In this document: in pieces, positions 32,053 to 39,888 of the stretch | Numbering within the stretch: the stretch's first letter is position 1 | Layout of the letters: every line of letters starts with the position of its first letter | Source: Legionellaceae bacterium | GTDB lineage: Bacteria; Pseudomonadota; Gammaproteobacteria; Legionellales; Legionellaceae | DNA: 39,888 nt | Reading direction: 5' to 3' | NCBI GenBank assembly: GCA_030148065.1 | Contig: JASBUC010000043.1 | Location: forward strand, 1-39,888 | Made by a program: the position numbers and the translations under genes | Notes under the pieces: model-generated | Databases searched by the model: none | The model's input: only the letters and a program-made list of their open reading frames with translations | What the model was told of the DNA's origin: nothing

Positions 32053-33360
32053 ATGTGGACCGAAAGACAATCAGGTATTACCCCAAAAAGAACCAAGCAT
32101 GATCATCGCTCCCCCTTTGAGCGAGATAATACACGTATTATTCACTGCCCTTCTTTTAGACGACTGCAGCGAAAAACACAAATCTTAGGAACAGATGAAG
32201 GTGACTTTCATCGCACTCGCTTAACACACTCATTAGAAGTGGCTTCTATTGCAAAAAGCATCGTACGGAACATTAAAAAAAGAACTGAGCTCTCCGTACT
32301 CCCTTGTGATGACTTAGTTACTTCCATTAGTCTATTGCATGACATAGGCCATCCGCCATTTGGCCACGGCGGTGAAGTCGCGCTAAATTATGTCATGAGA
32401 CATCATGGAAACTTCGAAGGAAACGGTCAAACTTTACGCTTATTAACTAAATTAGAAGACAGTTATGGCCGTTTTGGCCTGGACTTAACAAGAAGAACCT
32501 TACTTGGTATTTTAAAGTACCCAGTTAGCATGAGCAGAGCTAAATCACTATGTGCACCAAATGAAGTGCTCGATAAACCAATAACTCTGTCACAATGGCT
32601 TCCTCCCAAGGCCTACCTTGACACCGAGCAGGAAACGGTTGATTGGATCTTAGAGCCTCTAACTGAAGAAGATCGACAACTGTTTCAAACCTTTAGAGTG
32701 AAGCCAAGTCAAAAGAATCATGGCAGTTCACTCTATAAGTCTTTGGACTGCTCAATCATGGACATTGCCGATGACATTGCCTATGGCGTTCATGATTTAG
32801 AAGATGCCATCTATTTAAAACTTATTACAAAAGATCAATTAAACACTGATAAATTTCACCAACTTTATAAGTCAATTGAACCTTATGAGGGCATGCTAAG
32901 TTCTAATGAGCTGATTACCATGCTCTTTCATCCTGATTTGCCAACTAGAAAACACGCCATTGGATCATTAGTTAATTTTTTCATTACCCGAGCCTCCCTC
33001 ACTACGACCAATGATGAGTTTGTTGAACCTCTTTTGAAATACAATGTACAGCTACCAAACCATGCTCGTGTGTTTCTTGAACATCTTAAGGAGCTTATTT
33101 ATAACTATGTTATCGATTCATTAGAAGCTCGCACCATTGAATATGGCGGGCAAGTGGTGGTGCAGCGTTTATTTGAAGCCATCATTTCAAACCCATCACG
33201 ACTTCTCAATGAAAGAGGCAGAGAGAGAATTTCGCAAAACCCCAATTTAAGCCAGCGAGTGGTTTGTGATTACATTGCAGACATGACTGATGAATATGCC
33301 TACCGCATGCATGAAAGACTCTTTGGCTTTAACACCCGCACGGTCTTTGAGCGACTCTAG
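32053..33360 (+). CDS. dGTP triphosphohydrolase (HD-domain Dgt-like)
   Basis: Dgt-type enzymes split dGTP (sometimes other dNTPs) to deoxynucleoside and triphosphate and tune dNTP pools. The 435-residue protein has the N-terminal FRRLQRKTQ segment, the HD-domain metal ligands in RLTHSLEVA (His59) and LLHDIGHPPFGHGG (His96-Asp97), and the second Asp in SIMDIADDIAYGVHDLEDA. Relative to E. coli Dgt (505 residues) it is shorter and closer to the dGTPase-like group. It follows the isomerase by six bases, so it may ride on the tyrosine-catabolism transcript without a metabolic link. Some dGTPases act against phages; there is no specific evidence here. Confidence 0.9.
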   Translation: MWTERQSGITPKRTKHDHRSPFERDNTRIIHCPSFRRLQRKTQILGTDEGDFHRTRLTHSLEVASIAKSIVRNIKKRTELSVLPCDDLVTSISLLHDIGHPPFGHGGEVALNYVMRHHGNFEGNGQTLRLLTKLEDSYGRFGLDLTRRTLLGILKYPVSMSRAKSLCAPNEVLDKPITLSQWLPPKAYLDTEQETVDWILEPLTEEDRQLFQTFRVKPSQKNHGSSLYKSLDCSIMDIADDIAYGVHDLEDAIYLKLITKDQLNTDKFHQLYKSIEPYEGMLSSNELITMLFHPDLPTRKHAIGSLVNFFITRASLTTTNDEFVEPLLKYNVQLPNHARVFLEHLKELIYNYVIDSLEARTIEYGGQVVVQRLFEAIISNPSRLLNERGRERISQNPNLSQRVVCDYIADMTDEYAYRMHERLFGFNTRTVFERL

Positions 33361-33364
33361 GGCT

Positions 33365-33619
33365 CTAATGTAGAGAGTGATCGTGAATCAATAAGGATGA
33401 AATGATCTTCTTGGTGATGAACTCTCCCTGTTCTTCACCATAGAGCTTACAGAAATTTTCAGAGAGATCATCGACCCAATCGGAAAGCCGATACTGATTT
33501 AGAGGATCTCCCAAACTCTCAAAAATGCTTAATGAATGAATGTCTTCCGTATATTTGTGCAGGATTTTCCGAGCAATCTCTAAATCATTTTCTCTAGTAG
33601 GCCAATCCATCTTCTTCAT
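33365..33619 (-). CDS. Small uncharacterised protein
   Basis: An 84-residue soluble, acidic protein (start MKKMDWPTREN) that I do not recognise. It is mostly helical, with a conserved-looking WPTRENDLEIARKIL and WVDDLSENFCKLYGEE; no signal, membrane segment or catalytic motif. The frame opens with a TTG at 33637; the ATG at 33619 is chosen and an ATG at 33610 is possible, both with weak ribosome-binding sites. It is convergent with the dGTPase gene (four bases between stops) and 65 bases downstream of the lipoprotein gene of the MCE operon, so it may be the last gene of that transcript. Confidence 0.6.
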   Translation of the reverse strand: MKKMDWPTRENDLEIARKILHKYTEDIHSLSIFESLGDPLNQYRLSDWVDDLSENFCKLYGEEQGEFITKKIISSLLIHDHSLH

Positions 33620-33684
33620 AAACGTTTTTACTAACAAACTTCATTAAGTTCTAATATTGGGATAAATAACCAGATTTCAAGTGC

Positions 33685-34278
33685 CTATGCCTTTTTAGCC
33701 GCTTTAATGACAAAAGGCATCATTTTATCTAAGATAAGCTTCAAGCCTTTATTGGCTGCGATCACCCCGCCATAAGGGCCTTCAACCGGCGCTATTTCTT
33801 TGGCATTAAAGACTTGGGTGGCAATGACTTTCTCTGTTCGACCATCATAAAGTGCTGCCTTAATGCTAATCACTTCTCTTGAAGGGCGACTGATAAAGTC
33901 TTGTTGTAATATCAAAAGTTCTGTATCTAGACGAAAGTCCGTGTCTCCGACAAAACTCGAAGGTACTACTGCCTTAAAGTAGCCCGTATTTTGCAAGCTC
34001 TGCACCAACAAAGGGCTTAACATTTCTTTGGGTTTGGCAACCCATTCATTCTTCACAAACGAGTCAAGCTGGTAGGCTCTTTTAACATACCGCATGCTAG
34101 TGCTTTCATAACCTGCAGCCGCCGTTGGTTGAGAGACAAGTAAACTCTTCTGGCTATTATAATTACTTAAACGCTTGTTAGAAGTCGCTGACAATTTATA
34201 GCCTGTTGGTATTTCAACGGTTACCGAAGAACAAGCACAAAGAATACTTACAAAGGTAAAGATTAAAAGTGGTTTCAA
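33685..34278 (-). CDS. ABC-type transport auxiliary lipoprotein (PqiC-like)
   Basis: A 197-residue lipoprotein with a signal peptide and lipobox ending at Cys16 (LCAC), therefore anchored to a membrane facing the periplasm. The body fits the PqiC/ABC_trans_aux family: a hydrophobic start, RLDTELLILQQDFISRPS and VISIKAALYDG strands, and a GVIAANKGLKLILDKM helix. In PqiABC and similar MCE systems this lipoprotein docks the periplasmic MCE protein at the outer membrane. The start is TTG at 34278: it follows the TAA of the mlaD-like gene directly and has AGGAG eight bases ahead. It is the fourth gene of the MCE operon. Confidence 0.85.
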   Translation of the reverse strand: MKPLLIFTFVSILCACSSVTVEIPTGYKLSATSNKRLSNYNSQKSLLVSQPTAAAGYESTSMRYVKRAYQLDSFVKNEWVAKPKEMLSPLLVQSLQNTGYFKAVVPSSFVGDTDFRLDTELLILQQDFISRPSREVISIKAALYDGRTEKVIATQVFNAKEIAPVEGPYGGVIAANKGLKLILDKMMPFVIKAAKKA

Positions 34279-35184
34279 TTACTTTTCTCCTGGTCCAAGT
34301 TTCGGAGCTGTCCGCCCTCTAATCAACATTGCAGGGTTTTGCTTTAACTCGCTGGTCAAACTATTAATGTTGACCGCCAGTAATTCAAGTTCATCCATCA
34401 AGCTTGCAGACGCTGGCAACACTTTCTGATTAAACTCATTTAAGCTTGCTTCACCGGTGACCATGAACTCTGTTGTTTGATTACTAGCATTGGTAAAGGC
34501 CGACAAACTATCAGAGGCTTCACTCATAATTTTAGGGAAGTCTTTTGAAACAAGTGCGGCATTATCCATGAATACTTTCAAATCTTGTAAACTTTTTGCA
34601 ATCTCATCTTTATTATCATCAAACGTTTGTCCCAGGTCCTTCAAAGACTTCAATAGACTGGCAAAGTTATCAACGTTTTCAGTACTCAGCACATTCTTCA
34701 AAGAAAGCGTCATACTATGGAAATCTTTACTGGCATCTCTGAGCGTTTGATCCAGTTGAAACAACAATGAAGGCCGGCTTAAAATAACTGGGTATTTCTC
34801 CCCTTTGCGAACTTTTAAGGGACTCGCCTTCGCTTTAGTGGTTGAGAGGCCAACAAAAGAAAGGCCGGTAATGCCTTGCGATCGAAGCTGCGCGCGCGTG
34901 CTGGTAGTAATTGGGGTACCTTGTTCAATGTTTAGCAAAAGCATCACTTGTTGAGGGTTTTTATAGTTAAGTGCTATGCTTTTAACCACCCCAACGTTAA
35001 CCCCATTAAATTTAACAGAAGACTCAGGACTAAGGCCAGAGACAGACTCATTCATGTACACTAAGTATGGATCGTACACTTTAGTATCAAAGCCCACACT
35101 CAACCATAGAGAAAACCACACTATCCCTACAAAGAAAATAAAAACAAATAAACCTGTTAATGTATAATTTGCTTTTGTTTCCAA
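34279..35184 (-). CDS. MlaD family MCE-domain substrate-binding protein
   Basis: A periplasmic, membrane-anchored protein that forms a hexameric ring for phospholipid transfer between the membranes. The 301-residue protein has one N-terminal helix (about residues 10-30) followed by the MCE domain (about 38-115: YMNESVSGLSPESSVKFNGVNVG is the family signature), then a long helical segment rich in Ser, Lys and Asp, ending in a short disordered tail. A TTG at 35199 opens the frame, but the TTG at 35184 gives METKANYTLTGLFVF, the normal MCE start, and has GGGAG eight bases before it. This makes two successive TTG starts in one operon. The ATPase gene ends 76 bases upstream. Confidence 0.9.
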   Translation of the reverse strand: METKANYTLTGLFVFIFFVGIVWFSLWLSVGFDTKVYDPYLVYMNESVSGLSPESSVKFNGVNVGVVKSIALNYKNPQQVMLLLNIEQGTPITTSTRAQLRSQGITGLSFVGLSTTKAKASPLKVRKGEKYPVILSRPSLLFQLDQTLRDASKDFHSMTLSLKNVLSTENVDNFASLLKSLKDLGQTFDDNKDEIAKSLQDLKVFMDNAALVSKDFPKIMSEASDSLSAFTNASNQTTEFMVTGEASLNEFNQKVLPASASLMDELELLAVNINSLTSELKQNPAMLIRGRTAPKLGPGEK

Positions 35185-35260
35185 GCGGCTTACTCCCAAG
35201 GCCTTAAATACATACCAGTTTTCATTAAGATTAGCATCTCACCTCTGAAGGCGCTAGAAA

Positions 35261-35995
35261 TTAATTTGCAAAATAATCTTGAATCATTTGGTGAGGGTTT
35301 GCTTTAACCTCTGCAAACGGTCCTGCTGCTAGTACTTCTCCTTCCCCGATAAAAAATATTTTATCGCTGACCCGCTCTAGTGATTTCACATCGTGACTAA
35401 CCATCAAAATAGTTAAGTTCAAATGATCGCGCAAAAAAAGAAGCAACTCATCAAACATCTGACCACTTTTGGGGTCAAGCCCTGACAAAGGCTCATCCAA
35501 TAATAGAAGATCAGGGTCTAGTGCTAAAGCGCGTGCAGCCGCAGCACGCTTTAACATACCCCCACTTAATTCAGATGGCAGTTTATTACCATCAGAGAGT
35601 TTAAGTCCCACTAACTGCAGTTTTAACTTAGCAATCTCCAAAGCAAACGACTTAGGTAGATGAGTTTGTCGCAAAATTGGGAACATAATATTTTCCAGCA
35701 CACTCATACCACTAAACAACGCACTTTGCTGAAAAAGCATGCCAAGATTATTGCGCACAAATTGTTTGTCTTCTTCACTGGCACCAACAACATTCTTACC
35801 TAAAACGATTACTTCACCAGCAGCAGGCTCTTGTAGCATTAGAATGGTTCTTAAAATAGTTGTTTTACCACTGCCAGAGCCACCTATGATCACGGCAATG
35901 TCTTTCTTTTTAATGGTCAAATTAACGTCACGATGTACTTCTTGACCAGACAGGACCGTTTTTAAATGCTTTATCTCAACAATGTTATCATTCAT
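35261..35995 (-). CDS. MCE-type ABC transporter ATP-binding protein (MlaF-like)
   Basis: The ATPase that drives lipid transport through the MlaE/MCE complex, on the cytoplasmic side of the inner membrane. All ABC motifs are intact in 244 residues: Walker A GGSGSGKTT (about residue 38), Q-loop FQQSALF, signature LSGGM (about 143), Walker B LLLLDEP (about 163) and the His switch in MVSHD. The MlaF group is recognised by LSGGMLKRAAAARAL and by its neighbours. It starts six bases after the stop of the permease gene, so the two are translated from one message. Confidence 0.94.
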   Translation of the reverse strand: MNDNIVEIKHLKTVLSGQEVHRDVNLTIKKKDIAVIIGGSGSGKTTILRTILMLQEPAAGEVIVLGKNVVGASEEDKQFVRNNLGMLFQQSALFSGMSVLENIMFPILRQTHLPKSFALEIAKLKLQLVGLKLSDGNKLPSELSGGMLKRAAAARALALDPDLLLLDEPLSGLDPKSGQMFDELLLFLRDHLNLTILMVSHDVKSLERVSDKIFFIGEGEVLAAGPFAEVKANPHQMIQDYFAN

Positions 35996-36001
35996 TTATT
36001 T

Positions 36002-37117
36002 CTACACTCCAATCCAGGTGTACAAAATTGAGAAAATTGCATCCGCTACAATGATTAAAAAAATCGACTGGACCACACTTTTTGTGGTCTGTAGGCCGAC
36101 ACTGTTTGCACTCGATTCAACTTTAAAGCCCTGATAACACCCCACCATAGCAATGATAAAGGCAAAAAAAGGTGTTTTGACCATCCCTAAGAAAAACTGT
36201 TTAAAGCCCACAGATTCTTTAAAGTGAGATAAAAAATCACCGTAGTTAATTCCAAGTTGAATTTTAGCCATTGCCATCGAACCAAAGACCCCGAATAAGT
36301 CCGAGCAAAAAGTTAATAAAGGAAAAGCGATTAATAAACCAATAATTTTAGGAAGAACTAGAAGTTGAATTGGGTTAAACCCCATCGTTCTTATCGCATC
36401 AATCTCTTCTCGTATTTTCATACTGCCAATCTGAGCCGTATAAGAACTACTGGTGCGGCCTGCCACAATGATTGCCGTAATTAATGGCGAAAACTCGCGT
36501 AACAATGCAATCCCGCAAACATAGGCAATGTAAATACTTGCCCCATAGGCTTCCAGCTGAATTCCCATTTGATAGGCAAGCACAACACCAATCAAGAAAG
36601 ATAACATGGCAACGATGCCCAGAGCTTGAAAGCCTGTAATTTCAACCGTTTTAACAATGCTTCTTAATTCGAACAAACTCGGACGGATTAATGCCTGAAA
36701 AAAAGCACGGCTTATCCGCCCTAACAAAACAATAAAACCATCCAGCTGTCTTAGCTGTGATATGGATAAAAAACCTAACCAATAGAAAAACGAGCGGCGT
36801 TTTGGTTTAACAGGCTTTTCTTCCTTTTTACTAAGTTTGCTAGCAACCAGCGATAACATGGCTTTTTGCTGTTCATTGAGGCGGTCCTCTTTTAATGAGA
36901 CCCCATGATCGTCTAAAGTCTGCAAAACCTTATTAAGTAGTATGGCGCCAGCACTGTCAAGTTTGCTAAGCTTGCTCACATCCAAGACAAGCTCAGTATT
37001 ATTTGGCCAAGAAAAGGCCGGAAGAGCCAAAACCAACTCATCAATGCTGCCAACATCCCACGAACCACTTAAATAACAAGTGTCGTCAATTACCTCAATC
37101 AACGCTCTCTGTCTCAT
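36002..37117 (-). CDS. MCE-type ABC transporter permease (MlaE-like) with N-terminal STAS domain
   Basis: The permease of the MCE lipid transporter. The 371-residue protein fuses a STAS-like domain (about residues 1-90, with LSKLDSAGAILLNKVLQ as the STAS loop) to an MlaE permease domain (about 115-370) of five or more membrane helices. The diagnostic MlaE stretch EEIDAIRTMGFNPIQLLVLPKIIG is near residue 235. In E. coli the STAS protein MlaB is separate; the fusion here explains why no mlaB gene is found in this operon. ATG at 37117 with AAGGAAAGT ahead of it. It is the first gene of a four-gene minus-strand operon divergent from the symporter. Confidence 0.93.
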   Translation of the reverse strand: MRQRALIEVIDDTCYLSGSWDVGSIDELVLALPAFSWPNNTELVLDVSKLSKLDSAGAILLNKVLQTLDDHGVSLKEDRLNEQQKAMLSLVASKLSKKEEKPVKPKRRSFFYWLGFLSISQLRQLDGFIVLLGRISRAFFQALIRPSLFELRSIVKTVEITGFQALGIVAMLSFLIGVVLAYQMGIQLEAYGASIYIAYVCGIALLREFSPLITAIIVAGRTSSSYTAQIGSMKIREEIDAIRTMGFNPIQLLVLPKIIGLLIAFPLLTFCSDLFGVFGSMAMAKIQLGINYGDFLSHFKESVGFKQFFLGMVKTPFFAFIIAMVGCYQGFKVESSANSVGLQTTKSVVQSIFLIIVADAIFSILYTWIGV

Positions 37118-37124
37118 ACTTTCC

Positions 37125-37153
37125 TTGAGAAATTGAAATTATCTAGATAGCAT
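37125..37153 (+). promoter_or_regulatory. Predicted promoter for the symporter gene
   Basis: TTGAGA (37125-37130), 17 bases, TAGCAT (37148-37153); a start near 37164 leaves about 27 bases to the ATG at 37191. Confidence 0.4.
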
Positions 37154-37158
37154 GACTT

Positions 37159-37187
37159 TTTATAACACTTAGAAACGATGCAAACAA
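37159..37187 (-). promoter_or_regulatory. Predicted promoter for the MCE transporter operon
   Basis: On the minus strand TTGTTT (37187-37182), 17 bases, TATAAA (37164-37159). The start would be near 37150, inside the region covered by the divergent promoter. Confidence 0.4.
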
Positions 37188-37190
37188 CCA

Positions 37191-38444
37191 ATGGACCAAA
37201 ACAACGCTTCAAAATTAACAACGCAAATAGTCATTGCCATGCTTCTTGGCATTACCATTGGCAGCCTAATTCACCTTTTTCCAGACTCTCCTTTTAAAAC
37301 CACACTGACACACTATTTAGTAAACGGACTCTTTGATACAGGCGGCAGCCTTTTTATTACACTACTTAAGTTCTCAGTGGTCCCCATTGTGTTAATATCA
37401 CTGACCTGTGGCATGATTTATAATGTTGGTAATCAACTAAAACTTGGCCGTATCGCCTCACAAACTGTTATTTTTTATTTAGTGACAACTTCTGTAGCCA
37501 TTACTCTTGCCCTAATTCTTGCACATATTTTTGACGTTGGCGGTGGTGAACTTGCTCTAAACACACCCGTTACTCAAATTACAGAGCATGCCCCCTCACT
37601 GAAAGAAACCTTTCTCAATGCCTTTCCCTCAAACCCTTTCAAAGCGCTTGCCGATGGCAACATGCTGCAGGTAATATTCTTAAGTCTCATTCTAGGGAGT
37701 GCCATTTCACGCAGTAAGGAAAAAGGAAAAACCGTTGCGACGCTTTTTTTATCCCTTAATGAGGTGGTTATCAACTTGGTGACCATTATTTTAAAAATTG
37801 CCCCCCTTGGTGTGTTTTGCTTGCTAGCAACGGTGTTCTCAAGTCAAGGAGCGAGCCTTATCCCAAAAATCTTAGGCTACTTTCTCACGGTCCTTTTAGC
37901 GCTGTTAGTGCAACTTTTTCTAATCTATAGTGTCTTTCTAAAGTTTTTTGCAAAACTAAGCCCCTTATACTTTTATAAGAGCATGCTTCAAGCGATGTTA
38001 TTTGCATTTAGCACTTCAAGCTCTAGTGCCTCTATTCCAGTGGTGCTTCATACAACTGAAAAAAAACTAGGTGTACATAACACCATCGCCTCCTTTGTCA
38101 TCCCACTTGGGGCAACCATTAACATGGATGGCACGGCAATCATGCAAGGAGTAGCAACCGTGTTTATTGCCAACAGCTACCACATTCATCTTGGTGTGAT
38201 AGGCTGTTTAAAAGTTATTCTTATGGCCACCTTAGCATCAATTGGCACGGCCGGAATTCCTGGCGTTGGTCTAATAACCTTGTCTATGGTGTTAATGCAA
38301 GTTAATATTCCGGTCGAAGGCATTGGGCTTATCATCGGCATTGATAGATTTTTAGATATGTGTCGAACGGCCGTGAACGTTGCAGGGGATGCTACCATAG
38401 CATGTTGTGTCGCAAATCGAGAAAAAGTGCTTAAGAGAATTTAA
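37191..38444 (+). CDS. Dicarboxylate/amino acid:cation symporter (DAACS family)
   Basis: A Na+- or H+-coupled importer of glutamate, aspartate or C4-dicarboxylates (GltP/GltT/DctA group). The 417-residue protein has the eight-helix DAACS layout with the re-entrant loop Ser-rich motif STSSSSASIPVV (about residue 277), the NMDGTA motif (about residue 307) and a final segment with GIDRFLDMCRTAVNVAGDA, whose Arg and Asp set substrate choice. The retained RT near Asp in DMCRTAVNV fits acidic amino acids. ATG at 37191. A short gap precedes the DUF547 gene. Confidence 0.93.
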   Translation: MDQNNASKLTTQIVIAMLLGITIGSLIHLFPDSPFKTTLTHYLVNGLFDTGGSLFITLLKFSVVPIVLISLTCGMIYNVGNQLKLGRIASQTVIFYLVTTSVAITLALILAHIFDVGGGELALNTPVTQITEHAPSLKETFLNAFPSNPFKALADGNMLQVIFLSLILGSAISRSKEKGKTVATLFLSLNEVVINLVTIILKIAPLGVFCLLATVFSSQGASLIPKILGYFLTVLLALLVQLFLIYSVFLKFFAKLSPLYFYKSMLQAMLFAFSTSSSSASIPVVLHTTEKKLGVHNTIASFVIPLGATINMDGTAIMQGVATVFIANSYHIHLGVIGCLKVILMATLASIGTAGIPGVGLITLSMVLMQVNIPVEGIGLIIGIDRFLDMCRTAVNVAGDATIACCVANREKVLKRI

Positions 38445-38462
38445 TTGGTGGAATAACTAACA

Positions 38463-39320
38463 ATGAACGTTGGTACACTCAATTTTAGTTGCAAGAGTAT
38501 GGCTCTATGCCTGCTATTCATTGTTTTGAGCTCTCAAGCTGGCTTTTCCTATGCTAGTGAATACCAAAAACGCCTATGGCTAAAATGGTCAAAATACTCC
38601 CCCTTGTCTGAAAAAACCATTAGTCATGAGTCTTTCAAAGTTTTTCTAGCACGCTATTTAAAGCCCCAGGCTGATGGCATAAACCTAATAGACTACTACA
38701 AAGTAAGCACAGTTGATCGAAAAATCCTGAAAGAGTATTTAAAAAGCTTAAGTAATATCAAGATAGAGCAATATAATCGGGATGAACAACTTGCCTATTG
38801 GTTAAATTTCTATAACGCCTTAGTCATTAATTTGATTCTAGAGCATTTACCCATTAACAATATGCGTGAAATTACGCTATCCTCTCCTCTGTTAGCGCGC
38901 GGTCCTTGGCAAGCTAACATCGTAACAATTGCTGAGACCAAACTCTCACTCTATGATATAAAGAACCGGATCGTGAGGCCAATTTGGAATGATCCTAGAG
39001 TTTTATACGCCTTATTTGATGGAACGGTGGCAAGCCCAAGCCTTTTTGAAAAACCATTTAGCAAAGGATCTCTTGATACCGATCTCAACACAATCACTCG
39101 TCGCTACGTTAATAGCTTGCGCGGTGTTCAAATTCAAGATAAAGAAATTACCGTATCGAGTTTATATGACTGGTTTGAAGAAGATTTTGGCGGTAGAAAA
39201 CAAGACGTTATTTGGCACATCACTCAATATGCAAACCCACGTTTAAAGGCACAACTAGAAAAAGCAAACACCATCAATAATTACGTCTACAACTGGCATA
39301 TAAACGCCATTTATGAATAA
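38463..39320 (+). CDS. DUF547 protein, predicted secreted, degenerate conserved motif
   Basis: A 285-residue protein with a hydrophobic N-terminus (about residues 10-30) that looks like a signal peptide ending SYA. The body is DUF547: LAYWLNFYNALVINLILEHLP (about residues 110-130), an LSLYDIKNRIVR segment and a late SSLYDWFEEDFGG. In most members the central motif has the form R-x-H-F-A-L-N-C-A-x-x-x-C-P; here it is RVLYALFDGTVASPSLF (from residue 179), so His is Leu181, and the two Cys are Asp186 and Ser191. If these residues are catalytic in the family, this copy is inactive or altered. The gene overlaps the next one by eight bases. Confidence 0.82.
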   Translation: MNVGTLNFSCKSMALCLLFIVLSSQAGFSYASEYQKRLWLKWSKYSPLSEKTISHESFKVFLARYLKPQADGINLIDYYKVSTVDRKILKEYLKSLSNIKIEQYNRDEQLAYWLNFYNALVINLILEHLPINNMREITLSSPLLARGPWQANIVTIAETKLSLYDIKNRIVRPIWNDPRVLYALFDGTVASPSLFEKPFSKGSLDTDLNTITRRYVNSLRGVQIQDKEITVSSLYDWFEEDFGGRKQDVIWHITQYANPRLKAQLEKANTINNYVYNWHINAIYE

Positions 39321-39888
39321 GCGCCGTAGTTTTTTCCTGCAGCTGTTTTTAAATGTCTATTTATTTACACTCGTAAGCTTATTACACCTAAATTTTTTTA
39401 AACAATTCATTTTTCATTTTTCAACAAGTCTTCCTGCAATTATTTATCAGAAATTCATCCTCTATCTAATTGCACAACTCTTTCTAATCAGCGTGTTTAG
39501 CCTCATTTGTGCCCTTCTCTGTCAATCAATCGCCACACTCTTTAAAGTTACTCATTCAAAACACTTGCTTATAAACCTTTTGGTTTTCACCACCCTACAA
39601 AGTTATCTAATACTGTTAAATGCGCTATTCTTTCCAAGGAGTCTGATAAGCGAATTAATAGTCAATCCTCTCCCCATTATTTTTTGTAAGATCTTATTTT
39701 TTCTGCTAAGTGCTGGGGTGATTGGGGTATTACTAGCACTTATAAAAAATATAAGCGTAAAAAAAGAAACCGTACTTTTCTCTTTAGTGGCTTTGTCATT
39801 ATTTGTATTTTTTAAACCCAATGCAAAACCAAGCCATGTTTCTTCTGAACACAAGCGTAGCCTTGTCATTATTGGCATTGACTCTTTG
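39313..39888 (+). CDS. Membrane-anchored alkaline-phosphatase superfamily (sulfatase-like) enzyme, 3' truncated
   Basis: An ATG at 39313, inside the end of the DUF547 gene, opens a frame with no stop through the last base of the window (192 codons). The first 165 residues are very hydrophobic, with about four or five membrane helices. The last visible residues, KRSLVIIGIDSL, match the start of alkaline-phosphatase-superfamily catalytic domains such as sulfatases, LTA synthase and phosphoethanolamine transferases, where a strand ending in Asp gives a metal ligand. The rest lies outside the window, so the exact family and substrate are unknown. The eight-base overlap with DUF547 implies coupled translation. 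Confidence 0.75.
   Translation, partial: MNKRRSFFLQLFLNVYLFTLVSLLHLNFFKQFIFHFSTSLPAIIYQKFILYLIAQLFLISVFSLICALLCQSIATLFKVTHSKHLLINLLVFTTLQSYLILLNALFFPRSLISELIVNPLPIIFCKILFFLLSAGVIGVLLALIKNISVKKETVLFSLVALSLFVFFKPNAKPSHVSSEHKRSLVIIGIDSL

Noticed and set aside
32046-32053. ATG at 32046 as the dGTPase start
   Set aside because: It is out of frame with the gene; the in-frame ATG is at 32053.
39603-39878. Minus-strand frame at the right edge
   Set aside because: The plus strand carries an uninterrupted frame starting at 39313 with membrane helices and an alkaline-phosphatase motif; the minus frame is its shadow.

Overview
The window is a stretch of a gammaproteobacterial chromosome with moderately low GC (about 40% by eye). 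It is almost fully coding: no gap exceeds 300 bases, and I see no rRNA, tRNA, CRISPR array, insertion sequence or phage gene. Several things point towards a Legionella/Coxiella-like (order Legionellales) host: the dnaB-alr and kbl-tdh pairs, a pcm-like gene in front of tolC, a legiolysin-type 4-hydroxyphenylpyruvate dioxygenase, a lysine-rich histone H1-like protein, and a protein with ankyrin repeats behind a possible cysteine-protease domain. This placement is an inference; no marker gene settles it.

Layout. 1-5805: the 3' end of an unrecognised gene, an AI-2E family membrane protein, then recG and radA (DNA repair). recG and the membrane protein diverge from a compact promoter pair. 5972-9609 (minus): a tight five-gene operon of glycine-zipper lipoprotein, PP-loop/NFACT-R-like predicted RNA thiolase, TusA-like sulfur carrier, CDF metal exporter and ZIP metal transporter. 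9690-14465 (minus): alr and dnaB, then tdh and kbl (threonine to glycine). 14640-17622 (plus): pcm-like methyltransferase, tolC-type outer-membrane channel, ttcA. 17690-20156 (minus): an accessory-looking block with two small secreted proteins whose leaders look duplicated but whose tails differ, plus the ankyrin protein. 20230-24720 (plus): M50 protease, pdxB, rmuC, kdsB and a histidine phosphatase, closed by a 71-base near-perfect hairpin.

24826-28500: a small cysteine-rich secreted protein, a SIMPL-like protein with a glycerophosphodiesterase, leucine-type dehydrogenase, and the histone H1-like protein. 28622-33360 (plus): an 8-codon leader ORF coupled to an O-methyltransferase, then HPPD, fumarylacetoacetase and maleylacetoacetate isomerase (tyrosine breakdown without the homogentisate dioxygenase step), and a dGTPase. 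33365-37117 (minus): a small unknown gene and a complete MCE-type lipid ABC transporter (STAS-permease, ATPase, MlaD-like, lipoprotein). 37191-39888 (plus): a dicarboxylate/amino-acid symporter, a DUF547 protein that has lost its conserved His/Cys motif, and the start of a membrane-anchored alkaline-phosphatase-superfamily enzyme that runs off the window.

The parts most likely to hold undescribed biology are the PP-loop/TusA/metal-transport operon, the ankyrin protein with a candidate Cys-His-Asp triad, the paired small secreted proteins, and the large hairpin at 24702-24772. Many starts were reassigned from ribosome-binding sites and promoters; each entry says so.
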